Origin: DATBLE01 sp963837265
Lineage (GTDB): Bacteria; Actinomycetota; Thermoleophilia; Gaiellales; Gaiellaceae
Length of the DNA stretch: 64,000 bases
Assembly (NCBI GenBank): GCA_963837265.1
Contig: CAWIMQ010000007.1
Location: 186,001-250,000 of the forward strand
Direction: 5' to 3'
The stretch's first letter is position 1. Each line of letters begins with the position of its first letter. This document shows positions 49,476 to 58,076 of the stretch, piece after piece. The notes beneath the pieces were generated by a model that was not told where the DNA came from, searched no databases, and saw nothing but the letters and a program-made list of their open reading frames with translations. The translations under genes and the position numbers were made by a program.

Positions 49476-49727
49476 TCAGGGCGCGACGACCGAGACGGTG
49501 CGACGCTCCCCGCTCGTCCGGAACCGAACGTGTCCGTGTTGGGTGGCGAAGATCGTGTCGTCGCGGCCGATCCCGGTGCCGGGGCCGGGGCGGAACAGCG
49601 TTCCGCGCTGACGGACGATGATCATGCCGGCCTTGACCTCCTCGCCTGCGAACATCTTCACTCCGAGCATCTTCGGGTTCGAGTCGCGCCCGTTGCGCGA
49701 GGAACCGAGTCCCTTCTTGTGCGCCAT
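49476..49727 (-). CDS. rpmA: 50S ribosomal protein L27
   Basis: The 83-residue protein has the conserved N-terminus MAHKKGLGSSRNGRDSNPKMLGVK, whose tail reaches the peptidyl-transferase centre. IIVRQRGTLFRPGPGTGIGRDDTIFA is also conserved. No Firmicute-type cleavable N-terminal extension is present. Its ATG overlaps the L21 stop by one base (TAATG). Confidence 0.98.
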   Translation of the reverse strand: MAHKKGLGSSRNGRDSNPKMLGVKMFAGEEVKAGMIIVRQRGTLFRPGPGTGIGRDDTIFATQHGHVRFRTSGERRTVSVVAP

Positions 49728-50158
49728 TACTCCGCCGCCTTCTTCGTCGCGGGTTTCCGGGTCGCCGGCGGCTTCTTCGACGCCGCCGCGGGCTTCGGCT
49801 TCGGTCTCGGCTTCTCGTCGGCCGCCGCCGCGGGCTTCGCCGCCGCGCGGGAGGCCTTCGCCCCGATCGTCTCGATCTCGACCTGGGAGAGCCGGGCCCT
49901 GAACCCGTTGCGGCGCCGGTAGCCCGTGCGCTGCTTGTGCTTGCCGATCGCCACCTTCTCGCCGAGGACGTGACCGACGACCCTGGCGGTCACCTCCACG
50001 CCCTTCGGCGCGAGCTCGTGCTCGCCGTCGCCCCCGACGAACAGCACCTCGGGATGGAACGTCTTGCTCTCGTCGATCGCGAGACGGTCCACGAGGAGCT
50101 TCTCGCCCTCATGGACGCGGTACTGCCTGCCGCCGAGCTTCACGATCGCGTATGTCAT
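49727..50158 (-). CDS. rplU: 50S ribosomal protein L21 with Lys/Ala/Pro tail
   Basis: Residues 1-100 are a normal L21 (TYAIVKLGGRQYRVHEGEKL, then VGEKVAIGKHKQRTGYRRRNGF-like segments). About 40 extra C-terminal residues (AAAKPAAAADEKPRPKPKPA and ATKKAAE) form a basic disordered tail as seen in other deep-branching Actinobacteria. The start is MTYAIVKLGG. A hairpin lies 5 bases before the ATG in the mRNA. Confidence 0.95.
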   Translation of the reverse strand: MTYAIVKLGGRQYRVHEGEKLLVDRLAIDESKTFHPEVLFVGGDGEHELAPKGVEVTARVVGHVLGEKVAIGKHKQRTGYRRRNGFRARLSQVEIETIGAKASRAAAKPAAAADEKPRPKPKPAAASKKPPATRKPATKKAAE

Positions 50159-50163
50159 AGGAA

Positions 50164-50196
50164 CCGCGGGCATCGGCCCGCGGAGCAGCAATTCTA
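50164..50196 (-). promoter_or_regulatory. Promoter and 5' hairpin of rplU
   Basis: On the minus strand TAGAAT (50196-50191) is a good -10 box. It places the transcript start about 25 bases before the rplU ATG. That leader is a hairpin, CCGCGGGC with GCCCGCGG around a four-base loop, ending 5 bases before the ATG. The hairpin could act in ribosomal-protein feedback or end the upstream RNase E transcript. Confidence 0.45.
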
Positions 50197-50240
50197 GCCA
50201 GATTTCGGCCGCTCTCGCGCCTTTCCCGCCCGGAACCTGG

Positions 50241-53039
50241 CTAGCCCTGGCCCGAGCCCGGCTCGGAGGCGGCCGCGGTGCCGGCCGACTTGCGGCGGCG
50301 CCGCCCGCCGCGCGAGCCGCGGCGCGTCTTCTTCTTCTGGGCTGCGGGAGGCTGATCGCCGTTCTCGGGCGGGGCCGCGCCGAGCTCCTCGCCCGGAACG
50401 TGGATCGTCGGGCGCGCGACGTCGGCGGGCGCGGGCTCGACGGCGGGCGCGGGCTCGACGGCGCCGTTGGCGGCGGCCGCGGCGGCGGGGGCCGGTTTCT
50501 TCTTGCGGCCGCGGCCGCCGCGCGAGCCGCGCCTGGTCTTCTTCTTCGGCGGGGTCTCGACGGCGGGGCGCTCGGTGCCCTCCTCGGAGACGGCCGGCTC
50601 GGTGCCCTCGGAGACGGCCGACTCGGGCTCCTCGGCGACCGCCGGCTCGGGCTCCTCGGCGACCGCCGGCTCGGGCTCCTCGGCGACGACCGGCGCGGCG
50701 TCCGCCGCCTGCGTGGCGGCCGGCTTCTTCTTGCGGCCGCGGCCGCCGCGCGTGCCGCGCTTGGTCTTCTTCTTCGCCGGCGCCTCCGCAGCCGGCCCCT
50801 CTGCCTCATCCGGCTCCGGCTCAGGCTCCGGCTCCGGCCCGCCATCTGCGGCGGCGGCATCGTCGTCGAGCGCCCCTTCCGCCGGCTCGGCCTCTGGCTT
50901 CCGGGCTCGGGACGCACGCGTCGGCTTCTCGGCCTGGGCCTCGGCGGTGATCGGGTCGGGTGAGGTCTCGGGCTGCTGGGCGAGCGTCGCGTAGGCGACG
51001 CCGTCGAGCACGCGCTCGACGCGGACGCTCACCCGCTTGCCGACGAGCTTGGCCGCCCCGCCGACCGCGACCAGGGTGCCGTCGACTCTCCCGACGCCGG
51101 CGCGCGCGTCGTAGCGGCCGACCTCGACGAGCTTCAGCTCGAGCGTCTGCCCCTCGCTGACCGCCGCGCCGGTGATCGCGAGCCTCTCGACGGTGCCCTC
51201 CTCGACGACCGTGAAGTGGTCGTGCGCGACGCCCTCCTTGCCGACGAGGAAGAACCGGCGCCTGGTCGACGCCTCGATCTCCTCGAGCCGCTTCGCGCCG
51301 GGGCCGATCAGGAGCTCGGCAACATGGGCGTTCAGCTCCACGGCGAACGCCCTGGTGCGGGGCTTCGACGCCGCCAGCGCGCGTAGCCTGGTCTCGGCGT
51401 CGACCACGGCGGTCTGCTCGGAGACGACCACGCCCTCGCCGGCGCAGGTCGGGCACTTGCGCGTGAGGATCTCGCGTGGCCCGTCGGTGACGTTCTGGCG
51501 CGTCATCTCGACCAGCCCGAGGGGCGAGATCTCGACCACGTAGGTCTTCGTCCGGTCGCGCTCCAGCTCCTGCTGGAGGGCGTGCTCGACCGCCTCCCGG
51601 TTCTTCGGGTTCGCCATGTCGATGAAGTCGATGACGATGATCCCGCCGATGTCCCGCAGGCGAAGCTGCCGCACGACCTCCTTCACGGCCTCGAGGTTGT
51701 TCTTCGTCACCGTGTCCTCGAGCCGGGCGCTCGACGACTTCGATCGGGAGCCGACGAAGCGACCGGTGTTCACGTCGATCACGGTGAAGGCCTCCGCGTA
51801 GTCGAAGATCAGGTAGCCGCCCGAGGGCAGGTTCACGCGCCTGGAGAGCGTCGAGCGGATCTCGGCGTCCACCCCGTACGCCTCGAACAGCGGCGTCCGG
51901 TCGCGGTAGCGGACGACGCGCTCGGCCATGTGCGGCGACGTCTTCTTCAGGTAGCCCTGGATGCGCTTGAGCGTGAGGTCGTCGTCCACGAGCGCCTTCT
52001 CGAAGTCGCCCGTGAAGAGGTCGCGCGTGACGCGCAACGGCAACTCTGCCTCCTCGAAGATCAGCGAGGGCGGCGCCGCCTCCTTCGCCCGGGCCTGGAT
52101 CTGCTTCCAGAGCTTCATCAGGAACTCGAGGTCGAGACGGACGTCGTCGGCCGAGGCGCCCTCGGCGGCCGTGCGGACGATCACCCCGCCCTGCTTGGGC
52201 GCGATCGCCTTGACGATGTCGCGGAGCCGGTTGCGCTCGTCCTCTTCGAGCCGGCGGGAGACCCCGAGGCCCTCTCCGTGCGGCACGAAGACCACGAAGC
52301 GGCCGGGGAGCGAGATCTCCGTCGTCAGGCGGGCGCCCTTCGTCTTCATCGGGTCCTTGACCGCCTGGACGAGCACCTCCTCGCCGCGGGTGATCAGGTC
52401 GGTGATGCGGCGGCCTCGCGGGCGGCGGCCCTCGAGCTCGGGGCCGACGATCTCGTCCACGAACAGGAAGCCGTTCTTCTCGAGCCCGATCTCGACGAAC
52501 GCGGCCTCCATGCCCGGAAGGACGTTGTCGACCACGCCCTTGTAGATGTTCCCGGCGATCGAGCGGCGCTCGGGGCGCTCGAGATACACCTCGGCGACGC
52601 GGTCGTCCTCGAGCACGGCGACGCGCTTCTCGGCCACGCCCACCGATACGAGCAGCTCGCGTTTCGCGGCCGGAAGGGGCGCGCGGCGCGCGGCCTGGCG
52701 ACGGCGGGGAGCCGGGCTGCGCCGCCGCTCGCCGGGCTTTGGCTTCGCCTCCTTCACCGGTTGCCTGGGCTTCGGCGCCGGCCGGGACGCCTTCACCGGA
52801 GCCTCCTGCTCGGCGGCCGCCGGCGTCGGCTTGCGCCGGTTCCGGCCGCCGCGACTGCCGCGGCGGCGTCTCTTCGCGGCCGCCTCGCCGTCGGCGGGCG
52901 GGCTCTCGGCGGTCGGGCTCTCGGCCGGCCGGGCCGGGCGCTCGGTGCTAGGCGGTGCTGGTACCTCCCGGGCGGGCGCAACCTCCGCGGCAGGCTGCTC
53001 GCGGTCGTCCTTCTTCCTGCGAAACCATGGCAGGGGCAA
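50241..53039 (-). CDS. rne: Ribonuclease E/G family endonuclease
   Basis: The 932-residue enzyme cuts single-stranded RNA in mRNA decay and rRNA processing. The first 130 residues are a basic disordered arm. The catalytic half (about 135-600) has the S1 part (GNIYKGVVDNVLPGMEAAFVEIG), the 5'-sensor (RLTTEISLPGRFVVFVP), metal aspartates in FTVIDVNTGRF and IIVIDFIDM, and the zinc link KCPTC. The tail holds RGGRGRKKKP-type basic blocks and a three-fold AVAEEPEP unit. In Actinobacteria the N-terminal arm and tail flank a central catalytic core, as here. Confidence 0.95.
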   Translation of the reverse strand: MPLPWFRRKKDDREQPAAEVAPAREVPAPPSTERPARPAESPTAESPPADGEAAAKRRRRGSRGGRNRRKPTPAAAEQEAPVKASRPAPKPRQPVKEAKPKPGERRRSPAPRRRQAARRAPLPAAKRELLVSVGVAEKRVAVLEDDRVAEVYLERPERRSIAGNIYKGVVDNVLPGMEAAFVEIGLEKNGFLFVDEIVGPELEGRRPRGRRITDLITRGEEVLVQAVKDPMKTKGARLTTEISLPGRFVVFVPHGEGLGVSRRLEEDERNRLRDIVKAIAPKQGGVIVRTAAEGASADDVRLDLEFLMKLWKQIQARAKEAAPPSLIFEEAELPLRVTRDLFTGDFEKALVDDDLTLKRIQGYLKKTSPHMAERVVRYRDRTPLFEAYGVDAEIRSTLSRRVNLPSGGYLIFDYAEAFTVIDVNTGRFVGSRSKSSSARLEDTVTKNNLEAVKEVVRQLRLRDIGGIIVIDFIDMANPKNREAVEHALQQELERDRTKTYVVEISPLGLVEMTRQNVTDGPREILTRKCPTCAGEGVVVSEQTAVVDAETRLRALAASKPRTRAFAVELNAHVAELLIGPGAKRLEEIEASTRRRFFLVGKEGVAHDHFTVVEEGTVERLAITGAAVSEGQTLELKLVEVGRYDARAGVGRVDGTLVAVGGAAKLVGKRVSVRVERVLDGVAYATLAQQPETSPDPITAEAQAEKPTRASRARKPEAEPAEGALDDDAAAADGGPEPEPEPEPDEAEGPAAEAPAKKKTKRGTRGGRGRKKKPAATQAADAAPVVAEEPEPAVAEEPEPAVAEEPESAVSEGTEPAVSEEGTERPAVETPPKKKTRRGSRGGRGRKKKPAPAAAAAANGAVEPAPAVEPAPADVARPTIHVPGEELGAAPPENGDQPPAAQKKKTRRGSRGGRRRRKSAGTAAASEPGSGQG

Positions 53040-53198
53040 GTGAATTCTCCTTTTCGCGCGCGGCGGCCCACGCAGGGGCGCCCGGCGCAGCGGGTTCGAG
53101 ATACAAGAGTGGATCGGGACAAGAGCTCGGCATGGGTGCCTCGCCCGTCAGCGTACCAGTCGGCCGGGCCGACCCAGACCGCGGGCCCAGAGCGCGGC

Positions 53199-53393
53199 TC
53201 AGGCAGCTGCCGGCCGCAGCTTCGCGCGGCGCGTGCGGATCGCGCGGAGACGCTGGTTCAGGCGCGCCCAGGCCCACGGCTCCACCTCGCCGTAGCGGGT
53301 CTCCGATTGGTTGCGAGTCGCCTCGAGGTACTCGAACCAGGCGTCGGCCTCCTCGATCATGAGCAGCTCCTCCGCTTCGCGCTTGTTCACCAT
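53199..53393 (-). CDS. Small hypothetical protein
   Basis: The 64-residue product is helical (KREAEELLMIEEADAWFEYLEATRN then EPWAWARLNQRLRAIRTRR). The Trp-rich helical pattern with basic end suggests a small RNA- or protein-binding adaptor. No family is recognised. It lies between the RNase E gene and the DUF697 gene on the same strand. ATG is preceded by GGAGGGAGCGC. Confidence 0.55.
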   Translation of the reverse strand: MVNKREAEELLMIEEADAWFEYLEATRNQSETRYGEVEPWAWARLNQRLRAIRTRRAKLRPAAA

Positions 53394-53483
53394 CCGGGCG
53401 CTCCCTCCGGGTCGCTGACGGGCGCGATGCTAGGACGTCAGTCGGACGGACAGGCGGTGTCGTCGGTGCGATCGGGCCCTCGC

Positions 53484-54311
53484 CTAGCGTGGGAAGAGCG
53501 TGCGCGCGCCCGGGACCCGCGTCACCGGCGCGCGGCGGTCGAAGTAGCGCACCGCAGCCTCGCCGAGTGCGCGCGTTCCCCCGTAGGCGATCGCCCCCTT
53601 GACCGCCCATCCGACGATCGGCACCACGCCGATCGTCCTGCGCGCGAGGGCGCGGAAGCCGACCCCGGAGCCGACCACGCCGAGAACCTCGGGCAGCCGC
53701 TCGCGATCGATCTCGAACCCGTAGGCGTCCGCGATGCGGAGCACGAGCCGGATCTGGTTCAGCGTCAGCGCCGGCAGGTCCTCGCCGGGAACGAAGAAGG
53801 CCGCACCCACCAGGCCGTTCTGGCGCGAGAGCCGGCGGATCAGCTCGTCGCAGACCGGCTTTCTCAGGACGGGAAGGCGCGCGGCGAGCGGGGTCGCCGA
53901 CTCGCCGAGGGCGCGCGCGAGCCGCCTGGCGATCTCCGCCGTCGGGAAGCCCTTGCCCACGCCGACCCGGACGACGTTCTGGTCGAGAACGTGGGGAACG
54001 TGCCCTTCGACCTCGCCGACCACGATGGCCGGGATCCTCCGGCGCGCGGCCGCCCGGAGCAGCTCCTCGTCCTCCTTCGACGGCTCCGCGGCGAGCACGT
54101 GCACGAGCGCGGCTGCGCCCTCGAGCGGGCCCTGCTCGCGAACCGCGGCGGCGACGCCGCCGCTCGTCAGCTCCCGCGCGAGCACGGGGACGAGCCCGCG
54201 GGCGCCGGAGACGACCAGCGGCCGGTCGTCGCGGGCCGACTCGCGCAACTCTCTGAGGATCCCGCGGACGGCGGACGGCTTGACCGGAAGAGTGCGCTTC
54301 GCCTTCGGCAC
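53484..54311 (-). CDS. DUF697-type membrane-associated protein
   Basis: The 275-residue protein has an N-terminal Rossmann-like half (RPLVVSGARGLVPVLARELTSG to VVGEVEGHVP). A C-terminal half matches DUF697 (ALTLNQIRLVLRIADAYGFE, then VVGSGVGFRALARRTIGVVPIVGWAVKGAIAYGGT), the region that follows GTPase domains in the YcjX/F group. There is no P-loop, so it is not a GTPase itself. GTG start overlaps the rodA stop by one base, hence co-translated with the elongation genes. A link to wall growth is inferred from this coupling. Confidence 0.75.
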   Translation of the reverse strand: MPKAKRTLPVKPSAVRGILRELRESARDDRPLVVSGARGLVPVLARELTSGGVAAAVREQGPLEGAAALVHVLAAEPSKEDEELLRAAARRRIPAIVVGEVEGHVPHVLDQNVVRVGVGKGFPTAEIARRLARALGESATPLAARLPVLRKPVCDELIRRLSRQNGLVGAAFFVPGEDLPALTLNQIRLVLRIADAYGFEIDRERLPEVLGVVGSGVGFRALARRTIGVVPIVGWAVKGAIAYGGTRALGEAAVRYFDRRAPVTRVPGARTLFPR

Positions 54312-55513
54312 TACCAGCGCCCGAGCCGGCCGCGCCCCCGGCCCCGCGCGTGGATCGCCTGCAGCACACCGATCGCCAGCAGGTTCGCGACCATCGACGA
54401 GCCGCCCACGCTCACCATCGGCAGCGGGATGCCAGTCACCGGCGCGATCCCGATCGTCATCCCGACGTTGACGAACACCTGGAACAGGAGCGCGAAGACG
54501 ATCCCGCCGGCCGCGATCGCCGAGAACGGGTCGCGGGCCGCGGTGACGATCTTCAGCCCCCGCCAGACGACGAGCAGGTAGAGCATGAGCAGGAAGCCGG
54601 CGCCGAGGAATCCTCGCTGCTCGGCGAGCGACGCGAAGGCGAAGTCGGTCGCGTGCTCCGGCAGGAACTTCAGGCTGGTCTGAGTCGCTCCCGCCACCCC
54701 CCGGCCGGTCGTCCCGCCCGAGCCGACCGCGGTGATCGACTGGTTGACGTTGTAGGTCGAGCCGCCCGGATCCTGGTCGGGGTGGACGAACCCGACGAGG
54801 CGCTTCGTCTGGTAGCCCTTCAGCACGGGCGTCCCGGCCGACGGCAGCCACCACAGGACGCTGAGGGCGAGCAGCACCAGGACGATCGCGAGCACGCCGA
54901 GGTGGAGCCAGCGAGTCCCGGCCACGAAGAGCACGGCCAGGAGCGCGGCCGCGTACACGAGCGCGGAGCCGATGTCCGGCTGGACGAACACGAGGAACAT
55001 CGGCGGGACCGCCAGGGCCAGCGTCGTCACCACCGACCGCACGTCCGTCACGCGGCGGAAGCGGTCGGCGAGAAAGCCGGCGAGCGCGAGCGCGACGAGC
55101 AGCTTCCCGAACTCGGACGGCTGGAAGCGGAAGAAGCCGAGGTCGATCCACCGCTTCGACCCGCGCGCGACGGTTCCCTTCATGATGACGACCGCGAAGA
55201 GGAGGAGCGTCCCCAGGTAGATGTGCCGCTTGAAGCGGCGGTAGAGGTCGGGGTTGACGAGGATCGACACGACCATGACGACCGCGCCGACCGCGACGAA
55301 CACGACCTGGCGGTACACGTAGTAGTCGGGGCTCCCGGCGACGTCGTGGCGGGTGATGCCCGCGATCGCCCAGAGCCCGTAGAGGACGATGCCGGCGACC
55401 GACGCGAGCATCACCCAGTCGAGCCGCGCGAAGAGCGGCGCGGGCCGCTCGAGCCCGCGGCGGCGTGCCCTTGCACGGGCCCTCGCGCCGGCGCTGTAGA
55501 CGAGGTCGGTCAT
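54311..55513 (-). CDS. rodA: Peptidoglycan polymerase RodA
   Basis: The 400-residue SEDS-family glycosyltransferase has about ten helices. It polymerises lipid II during side-wall growth with PBP2. RFQPSEFGKLLVALALAGFLADR holds the catalytic-site ExxK/R-type region, FVQPDIGSALVYAAALLAVLF the conserved Asp, and PVTGIPLPMVSVGGSSMVANLLAIGVL the family C-terminus. It follows mrdA by three bases. Confidence 0.95.
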   Translation of the reverse strand: MTDLVYSAGARARARARRRGLERPAPLFARLDWVMLASVAGIVLYGLWAIAGITRHDVAGSPDYYVYRQVVFVAVGAVVMVVSILVNPDLYRRFKRHIYLGTLLLFAVVIMKGTVARGSKRWIDLGFFRFQPSEFGKLLVALALAGFLADRFRRVTDVRSVVTTLALAVPPMFLVFVQPDIGSALVYAAALLAVLFVAGTRWLHLGVLAIVLVLLALSVLWWLPSAGTPVLKGYQTKRLVGFVHPDQDPGGSTYNVNQSITAVGSGGTTGRGVAGATQTSLKFLPEHATDFAFASLAEQRGFLGAGFLLMLYLLVVWRGLKIVTAARDPFSAIAAGGIVFALLFQVFVNVGMTIGIAPVTGIPLPMVSVGGSSMVANLLAIGVLQAIHARGRGRGRLGRW

Positions 55514-55516
55514 CGT

Positions 55517-57559
55517 CTAGTCGGAGTGGATGCTCCCGATCGGGGGGGCCTTGGCGTGGAAGTAGTGCTCGAACACCTTCAACGCGGTCGGTGCGGCCGC
55601 GGTGCCGCCGTGGCCGCCGTTCTCGATCACCGCGCAGACCGCGATCGAGGGCGGCTCGGTCGCGTCCGCGGGCGCGTACCCACACCACCAGGACTGGTCC
55701 TGGAGGACCGGGTGTGCATAGCCGGGAGGTTGCACGACCTTCTCGGCCGTGCCCGTCTTGCCGGCGACCGTGACCGGAAAATTGCCGAAGACGGCGGTCG
55801 CGGTCCCGTACGGGAAGTGGGTCGCCCGGTACAGCCCGTCGCGGACGACGGCGAGCGCATCCGGGTCGACATGGCTGTCCTGCGGGGCGGGAGGGTTCAC
55901 GTAGCGGCGGCCGCCGTCCTGCTGGTCGACGGCGTAGAGGACGTGCGGCGTGACGAGCTTGCCGCCGTTCGCGATCAGCGAGTAGAAGCGCACCATCTGG
56001 AGCGGGGTGACGAGCAGGTCCTTCTGCCCGATCGCGAGCTGGATCGAGTCGCCGGGCTTCCAGAGCCGGTCGATCTCCCAGCAGCACGGATCGGTCTTCT
56101 TCGTGTACGTGGCCTGCCGCCACTCCGGCGTCGGCAGGAGGCCGGCCTGCTCCGGGCCGACGTCGATGCCCGTCGGCGCGCCGAACCCGAACCGGCTCGC
56201 CCACCCCTGGAGCGGATGCCCCTGCACGGCCGGCAGCCCGTAGAAGTCGTAGCCGAGCTGGTAGAAGTAGGTGTCGCAGGAGGCGCCGAGCGCCTGCGGG
56301 AGCGTCATCGGCTCGTTCGCGAACGGATCCCAGTTCTTGAAGACCTGCCCGTGCACGGGGTACGTCGGAGTGCACTGGAGCGTCTGGAACGGCGAGATCA
56401 GCCCCGTCTCCATCGCCGCCAGCGCCGTCACCGGCTTGAACGTCGAGCCCGGTGGATAGAGACCCTCGGTCACGCGGTCGAGCCCCGGGTAGTTGTCCTG
56501 CTTCGCCACCTTCGGGTCGAGCAGCGCCGCCAGCCTCTTCCGGTCGGGCCGGCCGACGAACACGCTCGGCTTGAACGTCGGAGCCGAGGCCATCGCCAGG
56601 ATCTCGCCGTTCCGCGGATTCATCGCGACGACCGCGCCGCCGTTCGCCAGCCAGTGGTTGTCCGCGTGCGCGAGCCGGATCCCGTACTGGAGCGCGCGCT
56701 CGGCCGCCCGCTGGAGCGAGATGTCGATCGTCAGTCGGATCGAGTGCCCGGAGACCGGCGACTTCGTGGTCTCGGCGTTCCCGACCTTGTCGCCGACGGC
56801 GTTGAAGCGCTGCAACTCCTCCCCGGAGATGCCGCGGAGGTAGGTGTCGTAGCTCCGCTCGACCCCGGCCTGCCCGACCCGGTCGCCTGGGCAGGGCACG
56901 TTCGCCTCCACCGCCCGCGGGACGTCGCAGGAGGTGTAGCCCTCCTTCCTGTACACGGCCAGCTGCGCCGGCGAGACCTCGCCGACGTAGCCGAGCACGT
57001 GCGCCAGCAGGGCCTCCGAGTTGTACTTGCGGAGGTACGTCGTCGTGATCTTCACGCCGGGGAACTCGCGCTTGCGCTCGAGCAGGTAGGCGACCTGGTC
57101 GTCGTGCACCGCGACCTGCATCGTCACCGGCGTCAGCGGGCTCGCCTTCCCCTGCTCCAGCCTGGCCAGCACCAGGTGCAGGGGGAGGTGCAGCACGGCG
57201 GCGAGCTGCTGCATCTCCGCGTACCGGTGGTGCTTGGGCAGGTCGGCCGGGGAGACCTTCACCGCCGTGCTCGCGACGTTCGTGACCAGCGTGCGGCCCA
57301 CCCGGTCGAGGATGTGGCCGCGCTGCGCCTCGACGGGCGAGGTGCGGAGCTGGTTGTTCAGCGCCGCCGCCTCGTACTTCGTGCCGGAGAGGATCTGGAG
57401 CGACCAGAGCCGGAGGAGCAGGACCGCGAAGACGACGAGCGCGACCGAGGCCAGGATCGCCACCCGCAGCGCCATCCTCGGCGTGAAGAGATACGGCTCC
57501 TCGACCCGCGGGTCGGGCGGGAGGAAGCGGTCCGCGCGGTTGCCGCTCGTGCTAGCCAA
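55517..57559 (-). CDS. mrdA: Penicillin-binding protein 2
   Basis: The 680-residue transpeptidase has one membrane anchor (residues 32-52), a pedestal domain, and a transpeptidase domain with the serine motif PPGSTFKPVTALAAME (SxxK). GASCDTYFYQLG is at the SxN place (SCD) and VAGKTGTAEKV is the KTG motif. It crosslinks side-wall peptidoglycan together with RodA. The overlap with mreD and near-zero gap to rodA define the elongasome operon. Confidence 0.95.
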   Translation of the reverse strand: MASTSGNRADRFLPPDPRVEEPYLFTPRMALRVAILASVALVVFAVLLLRLWSLQILSGTKYEAAALNNQLRTSPVEAQRGHILDRVGRTLVTNVASTAVKVSPADLPKHHRYAEMQQLAAVLHLPLHLVLARLEQGKASPLTPVTMQVAVHDDQVAYLLERKREFPGVKITTTYLRKYNSEALLAHVLGYVGEVSPAQLAVYRKEGYTSCDVPRAVEANVPCPGDRVGQAGVERSYDTYLRGISGEELQRFNAVGDKVGNAETTKSPVSGHSIRLTIDISLQRAAERALQYGIRLAHADNHWLANGGAVVAMNPRNGEILAMASAPTFKPSVFVGRPDRKRLAALLDPKVAKQDNYPGLDRVTEGLYPPGSTFKPVTALAAMETGLISPFQTLQCTPTYPVHGQVFKNWDPFANEPMTLPQALGASCDTYFYQLGYDFYGLPAVQGHPLQGWASRFGFGAPTGIDVGPEQAGLLPTPEWRQATYTKKTDPCCWEIDRLWKPGDSIQLAIGQKDLLVTPLQMVRFYSLIANGGKLVTPHVLYAVDQQDGGRRYVNPPAPQDSHVDPDALAVVRDGLYRATHFPYGTATAVFGNFPVTVAGKTGTAEKVVQPPGYAHPVLQDQSWWCGYAPADATEPPSIAVCAVIENGGHGGTAAAPTALKVFEHYFHAKAPPIGSIHSD

Positions 57560-58076
57560 GAGCGTGGGCCCGGTCGATCCGGTCGTGGCGGCCCGGCTGC
57601 GGCAGGAGCGCCCGGCCGAGCGCGTACGCCGGCCAGGTCAGGATCAGGTTCAGCGCGATCCCCTGGAAGAGCGTGCTCCACAGGATCTCCCGCGCGGGCG
57701 CCGGGTCGCCCAGGACGTAGTGGAAGGCCAGGTACCCGAGCGCGTACACGAACGTGACGACCCCCACCGAGACGAACGGCGCGTGCGAGCGGTCGCGACC
57801 GGTCGTCTCGCCGTAGCGGCCGATCCAGTACCCGGCGATCGTCAGGAGCAGCGACGTCACGCCGAGCGTGCCGAGAGTGGCCGTGTCGACGAGCAACCCG
57901 CCCCAGAACCCGATCACGGCGCCGGCGACCGGGCCGCGGAGGAAGGCGACGCAGATGATCGTCACGAGCAGCAGATCCGGCGTGCCGTGCAGGATCGTCA
58001 CGCTGGAGAACACCGACACCTGGAGGATCGCGGCCGCGAAGACCAGCACGAGCGCCTTCGTCCAGTCGAGGACCAC
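57552..58076 (-). CDS. mreD: Rod shape-determining protein MreD
   Basis: The 174-residue protein has about five helices. It opens with VLDWTKALVLVFAAAILQVSVFSSV and holds LLLVTIICVAFLRGPVAGAVIGFWGGLLVDTATLG, the typical MreD core. It joins MreC to RodA-PBP2. GTG start abuts the mreC stop, and the stop overlaps the mrdA start by eight bases. Confidence 0.92.
   Translation of the reverse strand: MVLDWTKALVLVFAAAILQVSVFSSVTILHGTPDLLLVTIICVAFLRGPVAGAVIGFWGGLLVDTATLGTLGVTSLLLTIAGYWIGRYGETTGRDRSHAPFVSVGVVTFVYALGYLAFHYVLGDPAPAREILWSTLFQGIALNLILTWPAYALGRALLPQPGRHDRIDRAHALG

Noticed and set aside
50560..50760. Regular repeats suggesting a CRISPR-like array
   Set aside because: The repeats are in-frame codons of the RNase E tail, with no unique spacers and no cas genes.
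54350..57757. Plus-strand open frame of over 1100 codons across rodA and mrdA
   Set aside because: Composition is Arg/His/Asp repeats with no motif; the minus strand encodes clear RodA, PBP2 and MreD.
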